Assembly: GCA_014804185.1 (NCBI GenBank)
Contig: JAAVAG010000156.1
Coordinates: 1 to 44,502 of the forward strand
Direction of reading: 5' to 3'
Length of the DNA: 44,502 nucleotides
From: Lachnospiraceae bacterium
Lineage (GTDB): Bacteria > Bacillota > Clostridia > Lachnospirales > Lachnospiraceae
Below are positions 32,224 to 39,837 of the stretch, piece after piece (position 1 is the first letter of the stretch; each line of letters opens with the position of its first letter). Position numbers and translations under genes: made by a program. The notes below the pieces were generated by a model. It saw only the letters and a list, made by a program, of their open reading frames with translations. It ran no database searches and was not told the origin of the DNA.

Positions 32224-33372
32224 TCACACATAAATCCGGACAGACTCTGTCTCCCGCTCAAACTGCGCACTCTGGGCATCCCATTCTTCCAGCAGCTGCT
32301 TCAGAGAAATCCGTCCAAATAAATAATCGTCCGTCCGCCTGCTGCCTGTGACATAATGCAGATGCTTTCCGCCCTCTCCTCCGTCAACCAGTGTAAACTG
32401 CTCCGGGTAAAGTCTTGCCACCTGGCGCATCATCTGCAGCACTACCGGAATAAAATCCAGCATCTTATCAAGCGGCGCAAACTCCAGGCCAAAACAAACC
32501 TGGCCTACATATTTTCTTTCCACAGGCATAAAAGCGCGCTGCCGGAAAATCACTTTCTCTTCCCTGACCTCTGTTTTCATTTCCTTATAAAGCTGATCCA
32601 TATTGATATACGGAGCGCCGTACATCTGGAACGGTTTCGAACTGCCTCTTCCGTCGCTGATGGAGGTAGCCCCTGCAAAACAGCCGCCGGAATAGCAGAT
32701 TGTACTGTCAAAATCTACCAGAGCCGGGGACGGAATATTCCAGAGCAGCCCTGTATCACTAAAATAGGTATCTCTCGTATAATTTTTCAAAGGAATCACC
32801 TGATAATCCATTTTCAGACCTTTGTACTGCAGAAAATAATTTCCCACTTCCCCGCAGGTCAGACCATAGCGCACCGGCAGTTCGTAGTCTCCGATAAAGG
32901 AATTAAATTCCGGCAGAATCGTTCCTCCGGATACGATTCTGTTTCCCAGAGGATTGGGGCGATCCAGCACCACAAACGGGATATTACATTCTGCTGCCGC
33001 CTCCATGCAGTAAGTCATGGTGTAGATATATGTGTAATATCGAAGTCCTACATCCTGAATATCATATACCATGATATCGATACCATCCATCTCACTGTCC
33101 AAGGGTCTCACGTGATCCCCGAACAGCGAGACAATTGGAATTCTATATCCCGGATATACATCGTTGTCCACCGGCTTACCGGCGCCTTCTCCGAACATAC
33201 CGTGCTCCGGAGTAAACAGTCTGACAATCTGCAGACCTTTCTCCATAAACAGATCCACATTCATTTTCCACTCTGAATTGACTCCGGAGTAGTTTGTGAT
33301 CAGGCCGATGCGTTTTCCTCTGAAAACGGATTCAAATTCATCCAAGCGATCCAGTCCCAGTATTGTTTTCAT
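32224..33372 (-). CDS. namZ: NamZ-family (DUF1343) exo-beta-N-acetylmuramidase, cytoplasmic
   Basis: 382 residues that match the DUF1343 family over their full length: GLITNYSG, FTPEHGMFGEGAGKPV, YDIQDVGLRYYTYIYTM, VVLDRPNPLGN, VRYGLTCGEVGNYF. The founding NamZ proteins (B. subtilis, Tannerella) cleave MurNAc from the non-reducing end of peptidoglycan fragments; their genes sit with mur genes. This copy has no signal peptide or lipobox, unlike the secreted B. subtilis enzyme. It lies in one operon with MurQ and an ABC importer, so it likely acts on imported MurNAc-containing saccharides. The family call is firm; the cytoplasmic location is inference. Confidence 0.93.
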   Translation of the reverse strand: MKTILGLDRLDEFESVFRGKRIGLITNYSGVNSEWKMNVDLFMEKGLQIVRLFTPEHGMFGEGAGKPVDNDVYPGYRIPIVSLFGDHVRPLDSEMDGIDIMVYDIQDVGLRYYTYIYTMTYCMEAAAECNIPFVVLDRPNPLGNRIVSGGTILPEFNSFIGDYELPVRYGLTCGEVGNYFLQYKGLKMDYQVIPLKNYTRDTYFSDTGLLWNIPSPALVDFDSTICYSGGCFAGATSISDGRGSSKPFQMYGAPYINMDQLYKEMKTEVREEKVIFRQRAFMPVERKYVGQVCFGLEFAPLDKMLDFIPVVLQMMRQVARLYPEQFTLVDGGEGGKHLHYVTGSRRTDDYLFGRISLKQLLEEWDAQSAQFERETESVRIYV

Positions 33373-33400
33373 CTTTACCCTGTCCCTTTCCTATTGATAT

Positions 33401-33423
33401 GGGGCGGATAAACCACCCGCCCC
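33401..33423 (-). other. Intercistronic stem-loop after the binding-protein gene
   Basis: GGGGCGG (33401-33407) pairs with CCGCCCC (33417-33423) around a 9-nt loop, with no U-tract on the minus strand. Such stems often protect the abundant binding-protein mRNA. Between the SBP stop and the NamZ start. Confidence 0.55.
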
Positions 33424-33446
33424 ACTCTTCATTCCTTATGCAAATA

Positions 33447-35057
33447 TTATTTTGTCATTTCCTTATAAGCTGCCTTTGTATCTTCGATCATCTGTGCCAG
33501 ACCCTGATTTTTTAAAGCCTCATAACCGTCATTATATTCCTGTTTGGAGATCTCTCCTGTGATGTATCTGTCTCTCAGGGATACCTGCTGTTCACGCAGG
33601 TCAAAGCATTCCACATAACTCTCTGTCTGCAGGAAAGCAGGCTCGGTGTAGAAATATGGCTCATTGATGGTCAGACCATCCATAAAGGTTTTTCCCGTAT
33701 CTTCCAGTTCGTCATAGCTTAAACCGCCTGTCAGAATCTGCATGTACACGTCATCCGTAAAGCAGAACGGTATTGTGGAGGGAATCAGTCCCATTTCTCT
33801 GGCGGTTTTGAATCCTTCATTGTAGGGAGCCTTCAGGACAGGTTTTCCGTCCACTACTTCATGATATTCACCTTCCATACCATAGTTGGTCAGTTCGATT
33901 CCCTCATCACTGTAAACATAGTTGAAGAATTTCAGGATATCGTCCAAATGGCCGTTTTCCACTGCCGCAACCGTAATATAAGTGCTGGCCGACACTTTCG
34001 ATCTGGACGGTATGGCCTGTGCGCCGTTCGGTCCCTGGATAGGCACTACGCTCTGGAAAAATGCATTTTCGTCAAGTTCACGGCAGGATACGGAATAGTT
34101 CTTGCTGTACTCCGCATATCCCACCAGGCTGCCAAGCCTGTTGCTTGCGCCCAGCGTATTGAAGTCTGTTCCTGTCAGCGTAATCATTTCCTGAGACAGC
34201 AGTCCTTCTTCATACATCTGTCTCATAGCATCCAGATAAGTCTCATAATTCGGATTTTCCGGGTCATAAATATACTCGCCGTTTACAACGGAGAACTCGC
34301 CGTTGCTGTTCATTCCGAAAATACCCATTACAAGTTTCATGAAGTTATAGTCAAATCCGAAAGGAATCTCATCGTTGGGATCTCCGTTTCCGTTTGCATC
34401 CTGCTCTTTGAATGCTCTCCACACTGCCATCCACTCATCCCAGGTTTCCGGCATATCCATATTGACTCTCTCCAGCCAGTCTGTCCGGATCATTGCGCTG
34501 AAAGAACCGGGTACGTCCATAACCAGACCGAAACCGTAGATTTCTCCGTCGTCCTGATAGGTCAGGAAGAGCCTGTCTTCTTCTGTAAGCAGACGCCCAT
34601 AGTTGGAAAGATCCGTATCCAGATAATCCGTAATCGGTACGATCAGTCCTCTGCTGATCAGATCATTGATAGCCGTAGGGCCTGCGGTTCCTCCGCTGAT
34701 CACGTCCGGCAGATCCTTGGATGAAACTTTGGATGCCAGAAGTGTATCCATTCCATCCGAAGCCGCCCATTCGAAATTCACGGTGATGCCGGTGCGCGCC
34801 ATCAGTTCGTCAAAAATCGGAGTACTCTCCTGATAGGGACTCCAGATAGAACCGAAATAGCTGAACTCATGAGTACCCGTATCCTCTCCCGGATTGTCAT
34901 TCCCCGGCTGATTCTGTCCTGTCTGATTGTTTTCAGATCCGCTTCCTGAAGGGTTGTTGCCCTTTGCGTCGTCATTGTCCCCGCAGCCCGCCATTGAGAA
35001 CGCCATTATTGCCGCCAATGCCGCTGCAACGATTTTTGTGTACGCTTTCTTTTTCAT
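33447..35057 (-). CDS. ABC sugar-binding lipoprotein (LplA/YtcQ type)
   Basis: 536 residues. Signal peptide with lipobox FSMAGC and lipidated Cys25, then an acidic low-complexity linker (about 28-60, N/G/E/Q-rich), then a large type-F substrate-binding fold. DANGNGDPNDEIPFG is a calcium-binding-type loop common in this family. Such proteins feed oligosaccharides to YteP/YtcP permeases. Context with MurQ and NamZ predicts a MurNAc-containing sugar. AAAAGGAGG precedes the ATG. A 92-bp gap separates it from the upstream permease. Confidence 0.92.
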   Translation of the reverse strand: MKKKAYTKIVAAALAAIMAFSMAGCGDNDDAKGNNPSGSGSENNQTGQNQPGNDNPGEDTGTHEFSYFGSIWSPYQESTPIFDELMARTGITVNFEWAASDGMDTLLASKVSSKDLPDVISGGTAGPTAINDLISRGLIVPITDYLDTDLSNYGRLLTEEDRLFLTYQDDGEIYGFGLVMDVPGSFSAMIRTDWLERVNMDMPETWDEWMAVWRAFKEQDANGNGDPNDEIPFGFDYNFMKLVMGIFGMNSNGEFSVVNGEYIYDPENPNYETYLDAMRQMYEEGLLSQEMITLTGTDFNTLGASNRLGSLVGYAEYSKNYSVSCRELDENAFFQSVVPIQGPNGAQAIPSRSKVSASTYITVAAVENGHLDDILKFFNYVYSDEGIELTNYGMEGEYHEVVDGKPVLKAPYNEGFKTAREMGLIPSTIPFCFTDDVYMQILTGGLSYDELEDTGKTFMDGLTINEPYFYTEPAFLQTESYVECFDLREQQVSLRDRYITGEISKQEYNDGYEALKNQGLAQMIEDTKAAYKEMTK

Positions 35058-35149
35058 TTTTTTTCCTCCTTTTGGTTAATATGTTATCGAGGTTTCCATG
35101 CCCCTGCAGAAGGCTTTCTGTTCCTCTGTATATTGTCTGTCTGCAAAAC

Positions 35150-36037
35150 CTAGCCCTTTACCGCTCCTAAAGTGACACCTTTTACAAAATATTTCTGTAC
35201 AAAGGGGTAAATAGCCACCATGGGAATCATGGATACGACCAGTACTGCATACCGGATCTGATCCGCCAGATTTATACTGGGCTGCCCGGGTCTCACCGTT
35301 CCCAGATCATATTGTATGGCATTTGCCTCCAGAACAATCTCTCTTAACACCTGCTGCAGAGTATATTTACTTGAATCTGTCAGATACAGCAGGGGGCCAA
35401 AATATGCATTCCAGTGCGCTGCGATCACCCACAGGGCTATCGTGGCAAAAGAAGCCTTGGCCAATGGCGCTACCACCTGAAACATAACCCTTAATTCACT
35501 TGCGCCGTCCATCCTTGCCGACTCCAGCAGATCTTTTGGAATCCCTTTTAAAAAACTGGACAGAATCAACACATGATAAGAAGAAATAAGAGCGGTCAGG
35601 ATCAGGGACCAGTAACTGTTTATCAATCCCAGCTTCTGCACGCAGATATACGCCGGGATCATACCTCCCTGAAACCACATGGGAATCAAAACAAAAATGT
35701 TATAAATCTTTTTTCCGGGAAATTCACAGCATGCAATCGGGTATGCGGCAAAGTAAGTGGCAATAACGCTGAGCACACATCCTGCAAGCGATATAAAGAT
35801 GGAATTCCCAAGCGCTCTCAGAACGCCGTTATTCACGATAACCTCTTTGTAAGCTTTCAGCGTAAATCCCTTTGGCAGAAGTCTTACCTCGTTGCGCAGC
35901 ACCGGTCCGTCTTCACTGAGGGAAATCGCCACAATATTTAAAATCGGATATAAAATACAGATACATATGATAACGCCGATCAGGATCAATATGGCTTCTA
36001 CAATATAGTCCATGCGGCTCATTTTTTTATGCAGCAT
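35150..36037 (-). CDS. Carbohydrate ABC permease (YtcP/LplC type)
   Basis: 295 residues with six membrane helices. The EAA loop is ESARMDGASELRVMFQVVAPLAKASFATI. The N-terminus (YIVEAILILIGVIICICILYPILNIVAISLSEDGPVLRNEVRLLPKGFTLKAYKEVI) is diagnostic of the YtcP/LplC group. It forms a heterodimer with the neighbouring permease. No ATPase is encoded in the operon, so a shared MsmX-type ATPase elsewhere must energise it. The gap to the upstream permease is 49 bp. Confidence 0.95.
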   Translation of the reverse strand: MLHKKMSRMDYIVEAILILIGVIICICILYPILNIVAISLSEDGPVLRNEVRLLPKGFTLKAYKEVIVNNGVLRALGNSIFISLAGCVLSVIATYFAAYPIACCEFPGKKIYNIFVLIPMWFQGGMIPAYICVQKLGLINSYWSLILTALISSYHVLILSSFLKGIPKDLLESARMDGASELRVMFQVVAPLAKASFATIALWVIAAHWNAYFGPLLYLTDSSKYTLQQVLREIVLEANAIQYDLGTVRPGQPSINLADQIRYAVLVVSMIPMVAIYPFVQKYFVKGVTLGAVKG

Positions 36038-36086
36038 ATGAAACCTCCCTGTGAAGTTTTAACAGTTATCATACCGACGCCACCTC

Positions 36087-37019
36087 TCACCAGATTCCGG
36101 AAGAATCCGAATATCTCTTGCTGAGCCGGTTTGCCATAATCACCAGAATCAACGCCACCGCTCCGTTAAAGAGTCCTGCGGCGGTAGCCAGGCTGTAATC
36201 ATATTTGATCATGCCTCTCTTATATACCCAGGTCTGAATGACTTCAGATACCTCCAGGTTCATGGAGTTCTGGAACAGATAAATCTTTTCAAAGTTCGCA
36301 TTGATCAAAGATCCCACCCTCAGGATAAACATAACGATTATGGTAGGCATAATGCCCGGAAGAGTTATATGGATCAGCCGTTTCCATCTGTTGGCCCCAT
36401 CCGCCATGGCTGCCTCGTACAGATTGACGTCGATGGCCGTCAGCGCCGAAAGATAGATGATTGCGCTGTAGCCCATTTCCTGCCACACGCCGGAAAATAC
36501 CATAATGGTTCTGAAATACTTTGCTTTTCCCAGGAAGAAAACAGGTTCCTTTCCAAAGAAACGGAATATTTCGGCCAGAACTCCCGTGGATGGGGAAAGG
36601 AATTCGGTTACAATCGTTACAAACGCCACCATGGATATGAAATGTGGCAGAAAACTTACCGTCTGAACGACCTTTTTTACTTTTCTTGTCCTGAATTCGT
36701 TCAGAAACAGGGCAAATATAATGGGCATCGGAAATCCTACTGCCAGAGCATACAAGTTCATCAGCAGGACATTCCTGATCAGTCTCCAGAAATCCAGTCC
36801 GGTAAAGAATTTTATGAAATTATCAAAAAATACAAACTCGCTTCCGGAAAATCCACGGTATAAGTCATAGTCAAAAAAGGAAATGGAAAGCCATGTCATA
36901 GGCCAGTACTGAAACAGGATAAACCATACAATTACGGGCAAAATCATAAGATATATGTATTTTGCTCTCCATATTCTCTTCCAAAGGCTCTTTTGAGAAG
37001 TTTTACTCCCTTTCTTCAT
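36087..37019 (-). CDS. Carbohydrate ABC permease (YteP/LplB type)
   Basis: 310 residues with six helices. EAA loop LYEAAMADGANRWKRLIHITLPGIMPTIIVMF. The N-terminal YIYLMILPVIVWFILFQYWPMTWLSISFFDYDLYRGFSGSEFVFFDNFIKFF is typical of YteP/LplB. Its ATG directly abuts the MurQ stop codon, and its ribosome binding site (AGGAGG) lies inside the end of murQ, so translation is coupled. This coupling ties the importer to MurNAc metabolism. Confidence 0.95.
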   Translation of the reverse strand: MKKGSKTSQKSLWKRIWRAKYIYLMILPVIVWFILFQYWPMTWLSISFFDYDLYRGFSGSEFVFFDNFIKFFTGLDFWRLIRNVLLMNLYALAVGFPMPIIFALFLNEFRTRKVKKVVQTVSFLPHFISMVAFVTIVTEFLSPSTGVLAEIFRFFGKEPVFFLGKAKYFRTIMVFSGVWQEMGYSAIIYLSALTAIDVNLYEAAMADGANRWKRLIHITLPGIMPTIIVMFILRVGSLINANFEKIYLFQNSMNLEVSEVIQTWVYKRGMIKYDYSLATAAGLFNGAVALILVIMANRLSKRYSDSSGIW

Positions 37020-37931
37020 TCAAACCTCCTTTGTTTTACCCAGAGCGACTCTCAGAAAACCGTCGCTTTGTTCCAGCATATCCTCCGCTTCTTTCCTGTT
37101 AAGATCAGAAAGACACATCAATATGGCGACTTTGCTGTTCATACCGGAATCTTTCAAATATCGATTCGCTACCTCTCTTGATTTTCCCGTCGCTTTGCAG
37201 AATATTCTCTCTGCCCTGTCCTCCAGCTTTTTATTGGACGCTTTCAGATCAACCATCAGGTTGCCGTATACTTTTCCAAGTTTTATCATGGTAGCTGTGG
37301 AAAGCATATTCAGAATCATCTTCTGCGCGGTTCCGGCTTTCATCCTTGTGGAACCGCTGATTACCTCAGGTCCTGTAACCGCTTCGATACACACATCCAC
37401 ATATTCTTTGATTTTGCTTTCCGGATTGTTTACCACCGCGACAGTCTGAGCGCCTACTTCTCTCGCCCTCTCCATTGCTCCGATCACGAAAGGGGCTCTG
37501 CCGCTGGCACTGATTCCTACCACAACGTCCTTTTCCCCGATCTCAAATATTTCTATCTGTTTTTTGCCAAGTTCCGCATCGTCTTCACAGCCTTCGATAG
37601 GGAAACGAAGCGCCACATCTCCTCCGGCAATGCATCCCTGTACAAGATCTTTCTCCACTCCGAAAGTCGGCATACATTCCGAGGCATCCAATACTCCCAG
37701 TCTTCCCGATGTACCTGCCCCCATATACAACAAATGTCCGCCGCCTTTCAGCGCTTTATATATCCTTTCCACCGCTTCGCTGATCTGTGGGATGGCCTCT
37801 TTTACCGCGTCCGCAACTTTTGCGTCCTCCCGATTAATCATAGTGACAATTTCCTGTACACTGCAAAGATCAATATTCTGTGTCAGAGGATTCAATTTTT
37901 CAGTTTCCATTCCCGAATAGCAGTCTCCCAT
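37020..37931 (-). CDS. murQ: N-acetylmuramic acid 6-phosphate etherase
   Basis: About 303 residues. MurQ splits the lactyl ether of MurNAc-6-P to give GlcNAc-6-P and D-lactate in the cytoplasm. A SIS domain with the MurQ/GCKR signature GGHLLYMGAGTSGRLGVLDASECMPTF, then SASGRAPFVIGAMERA, TGPEVISGSTRMKAGTAQKMILNMLST (catalytic region) and the C-terminal helical UBA-like extension. The start at 37931 has AGGGGAGAAGAA upstream; ATG at 37910 is possible. It starts 38 bp after the RpiR gene and is coupled to the permease gene. Confidence 0.96.
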   Translation of the reverse strand: MGDCYSGMETEKLNPLTQNIDLCSVQEIVTMINREDAKVADAVKEAIPQISEAVERIYKALKGGGHLLYMGAGTSGRLGVLDASECMPTFGVEKDLVQGCIAGGDVALRFPIEGCEDDAELGKKQIEIFEIGEKDVVVGISASGRAPFVIGAMERAREVGAQTVAVVNNPESKIKEYVDVCIEAVTGPEVISGSTRMKAGTAQKMILNMLSTATMIKLGKVYGNLMVDLKASNKKLEDRAERIFCKATGKSREVANRYLKDSGMNSKVAILMCLSDLNRKEAEDMLEQSDGFLRVALGKTKEV

Positions 37932-37969
37932 TTCTTCTCCCCTCTGTCTGCAGAAGCAGACCAACAATA

Positions 37970-38812
37970 TTATTCCTGTTTTTTGATATGTGTTCTCTGC
38001 AGACGTATCATATTATTTTCAAAATCCCGGTTAATATATGCAGTATACAGAATATCTATCATATTCAACTGAGAGATACGGGACGACATGGCTCCGCTTC
38101 TTACAATATACTCTGTTGCTGCCACACACAGATTACAGTCTGCCATTTTCGCAAGCGGTGAATTTCCAAATTTAGATATCAATATAATGGGAACTCCGTT
38201 TTTGCTCAGTTCTTCCGCACAGCGGATCATCTCCTGCGTTCTTCCTGAATAACTCAGGATAATCGCTACGCTTCCTTTTCTTGCATTCATTGCCTGCAGA
38301 TACTGGGCGTGAAGATCAGGACCCATAAAACACGGTTTATAAATTCTGAGAAATTTCAAATATGCATCCTGAGCAACCACCAGGCTTGCTCCCAGCCCAA
38401 ACAAATGAATACTCTGCGCCTCCACCAGCAGATCCACGCTCCTCTTAAGCACATCCAGATCCACCAGTTTCTGCGTATTTTCCAGAGACATGATATTTTT
38501 GACAGTGACTTTGTTTACAATTTCCTCAAGACTGTCCTCCTGCCGTATTTCCTCCATATGCTTCATTGCGGATTCTTTGCGGACAGCCGTTTCATAAAGG
38601 AGTGATTTTCTAAAATCTTTATACCCACTGAATCCAACCTTTTTACAGAGTCGGATAATAGTGGACGGAGAAGAATATGTCTTTTCCGCTATTTCATGAA
38701 TACTCAGTTATCCGGTCTCTTCTGTCTTTTCCAGAAAATATGCAATTACATTCTTTTCCGTTGCGCTGGCCTGTTTCTCATACTCCTGTAATCTCATCAA
38801 TACATGTTTCAT
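37970..38812 (-). pseudogene. RpiR/MurR-type regulator interrupted by an in-frame stop
   Basis: Reading from the ATG at 38812 (AAAGGAG upstream) gives a 280-residue RpiR protein: HTH region MKHVLMRLQEYEKQASATEKN...LSIHEIAEKTYSSPSTIIRLCKKVGFSGYKDF, then a SIS domain (HLFGLGASLVVAQDAYLKFLRI; SYSGRTQEMIRCAEELSKNG). A single TAA at codon 35 (38710-38708) lies between EETG and LSIHEIA; all the rest stays open in the same frame. A restart at 38566 would yield only the 198-residue SIS domain without DNA binding. It heads the mur operon, like MurR in other bacteria. It is a nonsense mutant or a base-call error. Confidence 0.85.
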
Positions 38813-38868
38813 GCTCTGCTCCTTTCCATTACAATAACTTTTTGCAATAATTTTGTCAATAATTCTAA

Positions 38869-38908
38869 ATTATATAGGAACATTGTACCACATTGTGGTA
38901 TAATGTTC
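38869..38908 (-). promoter_or_regulatory. mur operon promoter -10 and 31-bp palindromic operator
   Basis: Inverted repeat GAACATTGTACCACA-T-TGTGGTATAATGTTC (38878-38908), 14 of 15 positions paired. On the minus strand a TATAAT (38874-38869) lies just downstream, with the -35 region inside the palindrome. The arms also hold extended -10 boxes (TGG-TATAAT on the plus strand, TGG-TACAAT on the minus). It is the likely binding site of the RpiR-type regulator. Confidence 0.65.
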
Positions 38909-38975
38909 TCATAAAAGTTTTATTTTTTGACATTTTATTTAATATTTTTCTTTCGTCTGAATAAATAAAATACTT

Positions 38976-39011
38976 AAAAAAGGCATACAGCCCATTGTAA
39001 GGCTATATGCC
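38976..39011 (-). terminator. Terminator of the discoidin-like gene
   Basis: GGCATA-T-AGCC/GGCT-G-TATGCC stem followed by six T bases on the minus strand (38981-38976). It separates the gene at 39043 from the mur operon promoter. Confidence 0.85.
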
Positions 39012-39042
39012 ATTGGTCACATTTCAATTTTTTTCGTTGTGA

Positions 39043-39837
39043 TTAACAATCTACTACAGTTCCATACACTTCTATTTGACTGAGTGCCGGGAAAGGCGAT
39101 GGATCGTCTGCCTTAATCAGCTGATCCATAGATATCCATGTGATCTCCTTAGCCGGAAATTCCAGCACATGTGGCAGGCTGCTCTTTTTCAGGTTCCAAT
39201 CTATATCACTTCCGTCCGAAAAATGCAGCGTCACACGGGTCCACCAGCTGTCATGCGGAAAATCGGCACGGGTGTACAAAACAACTCTGTCCGTTCTGAT
39301 CATTCTTCCAAAATCAATTCTGATAGCTGCATCTTTCTGCCTGTTTATTCCCCATGACTCATAAGGCCACTCCCCATGTGAAAGATTTGCACGCACACCA
39401 TCTATGGCATTCTTAGCAGCAAACACTGATTCTCCCCTTGTCTCCACGTTAGCTGAAGCATGAGGATAACAGAAAGTATTCCTGTGCTGATCCGCCGGAT
39501 TCAATGCCAGATTGCGATACATCTGCACATGATATTCCGGAGTTTTCTCAACATAGAGATAATGCCTGCTGCCGTAAAAAGCTTTCGGGGAATGACAGAT
39601 TCTCTTTTCCCCAAATGGAATTCTGTATTCCAAATTATCTGTAAGATACACAAACGCCGCACCCAGTGCATCATCCACCTGCAGATTTAAGTGGATTTTC
39701 CTGGTGTCTGTCTCTACTAGAATACAGTCTCCCTCCTGATATTCATGCATGTAAACCAGATCTACAAAATCTTCTCCTGTTCTTTCACAGATGATCTGCT
39801 TATCTTTATCCACTATTTTCAGTGTCAGTTTTGCCAT
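39043..39837 (-). CDS. Discoidin (F5/8 C)-like carbohydrate-binding protein, no secretion signal
   Basis: 264 residues. The first ~110 form beta-rich sequence (TLKIVDKDKQIICERTGEDFVDLVYMHEYQEGDCILVET). The second half resembles a discoidin/F5-8-type-C domain: NLALNPADQHRN...FAAKNAIDGVRANLSHGEWPYESWGINRQKDAAIRIDFGRMIRTDRVVLYTRAD. These domains bind sugars or glycans. No signal peptide or catalytic domain is seen. GGAGGG precedes the ATG. The start overlaps the end of the helicase remnant by 32 bp. The function is unknown. Confidence 0.65.
   Translation of the reverse strand: MAKLTLKIVDKDKQIICERTGEDFVDLVYMHEYQEGDCILVETDTRKIHLNLQVDDALGAAFVYLTDNLEYRIPFGEKRICHSPKAFYGSRHYLYVEKTPEYHVQMYRNLALNPADQHRNTFCYPHASANVETRGESVFAAKNAIDGVRANLSHGEWPYESWGINRQKDAAIRIDFGRMIRTDRVVLYTRADFPHDSWWTRVTLHFSDGSDIDWNLKKSSLPHVLEFPAKEITWISMDQLIKADDPSPFPALSQIEVYGTVVDC

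Noticed and set aside
38831..38859. TTGACA-17-TATTGT as mur operon promoter
   Set aside because: Its predicted start falls inside the ribosome binding site of the RpiR gene, leaving no room for translation initiation. The TATAAT at 38869-38874 is preferred.
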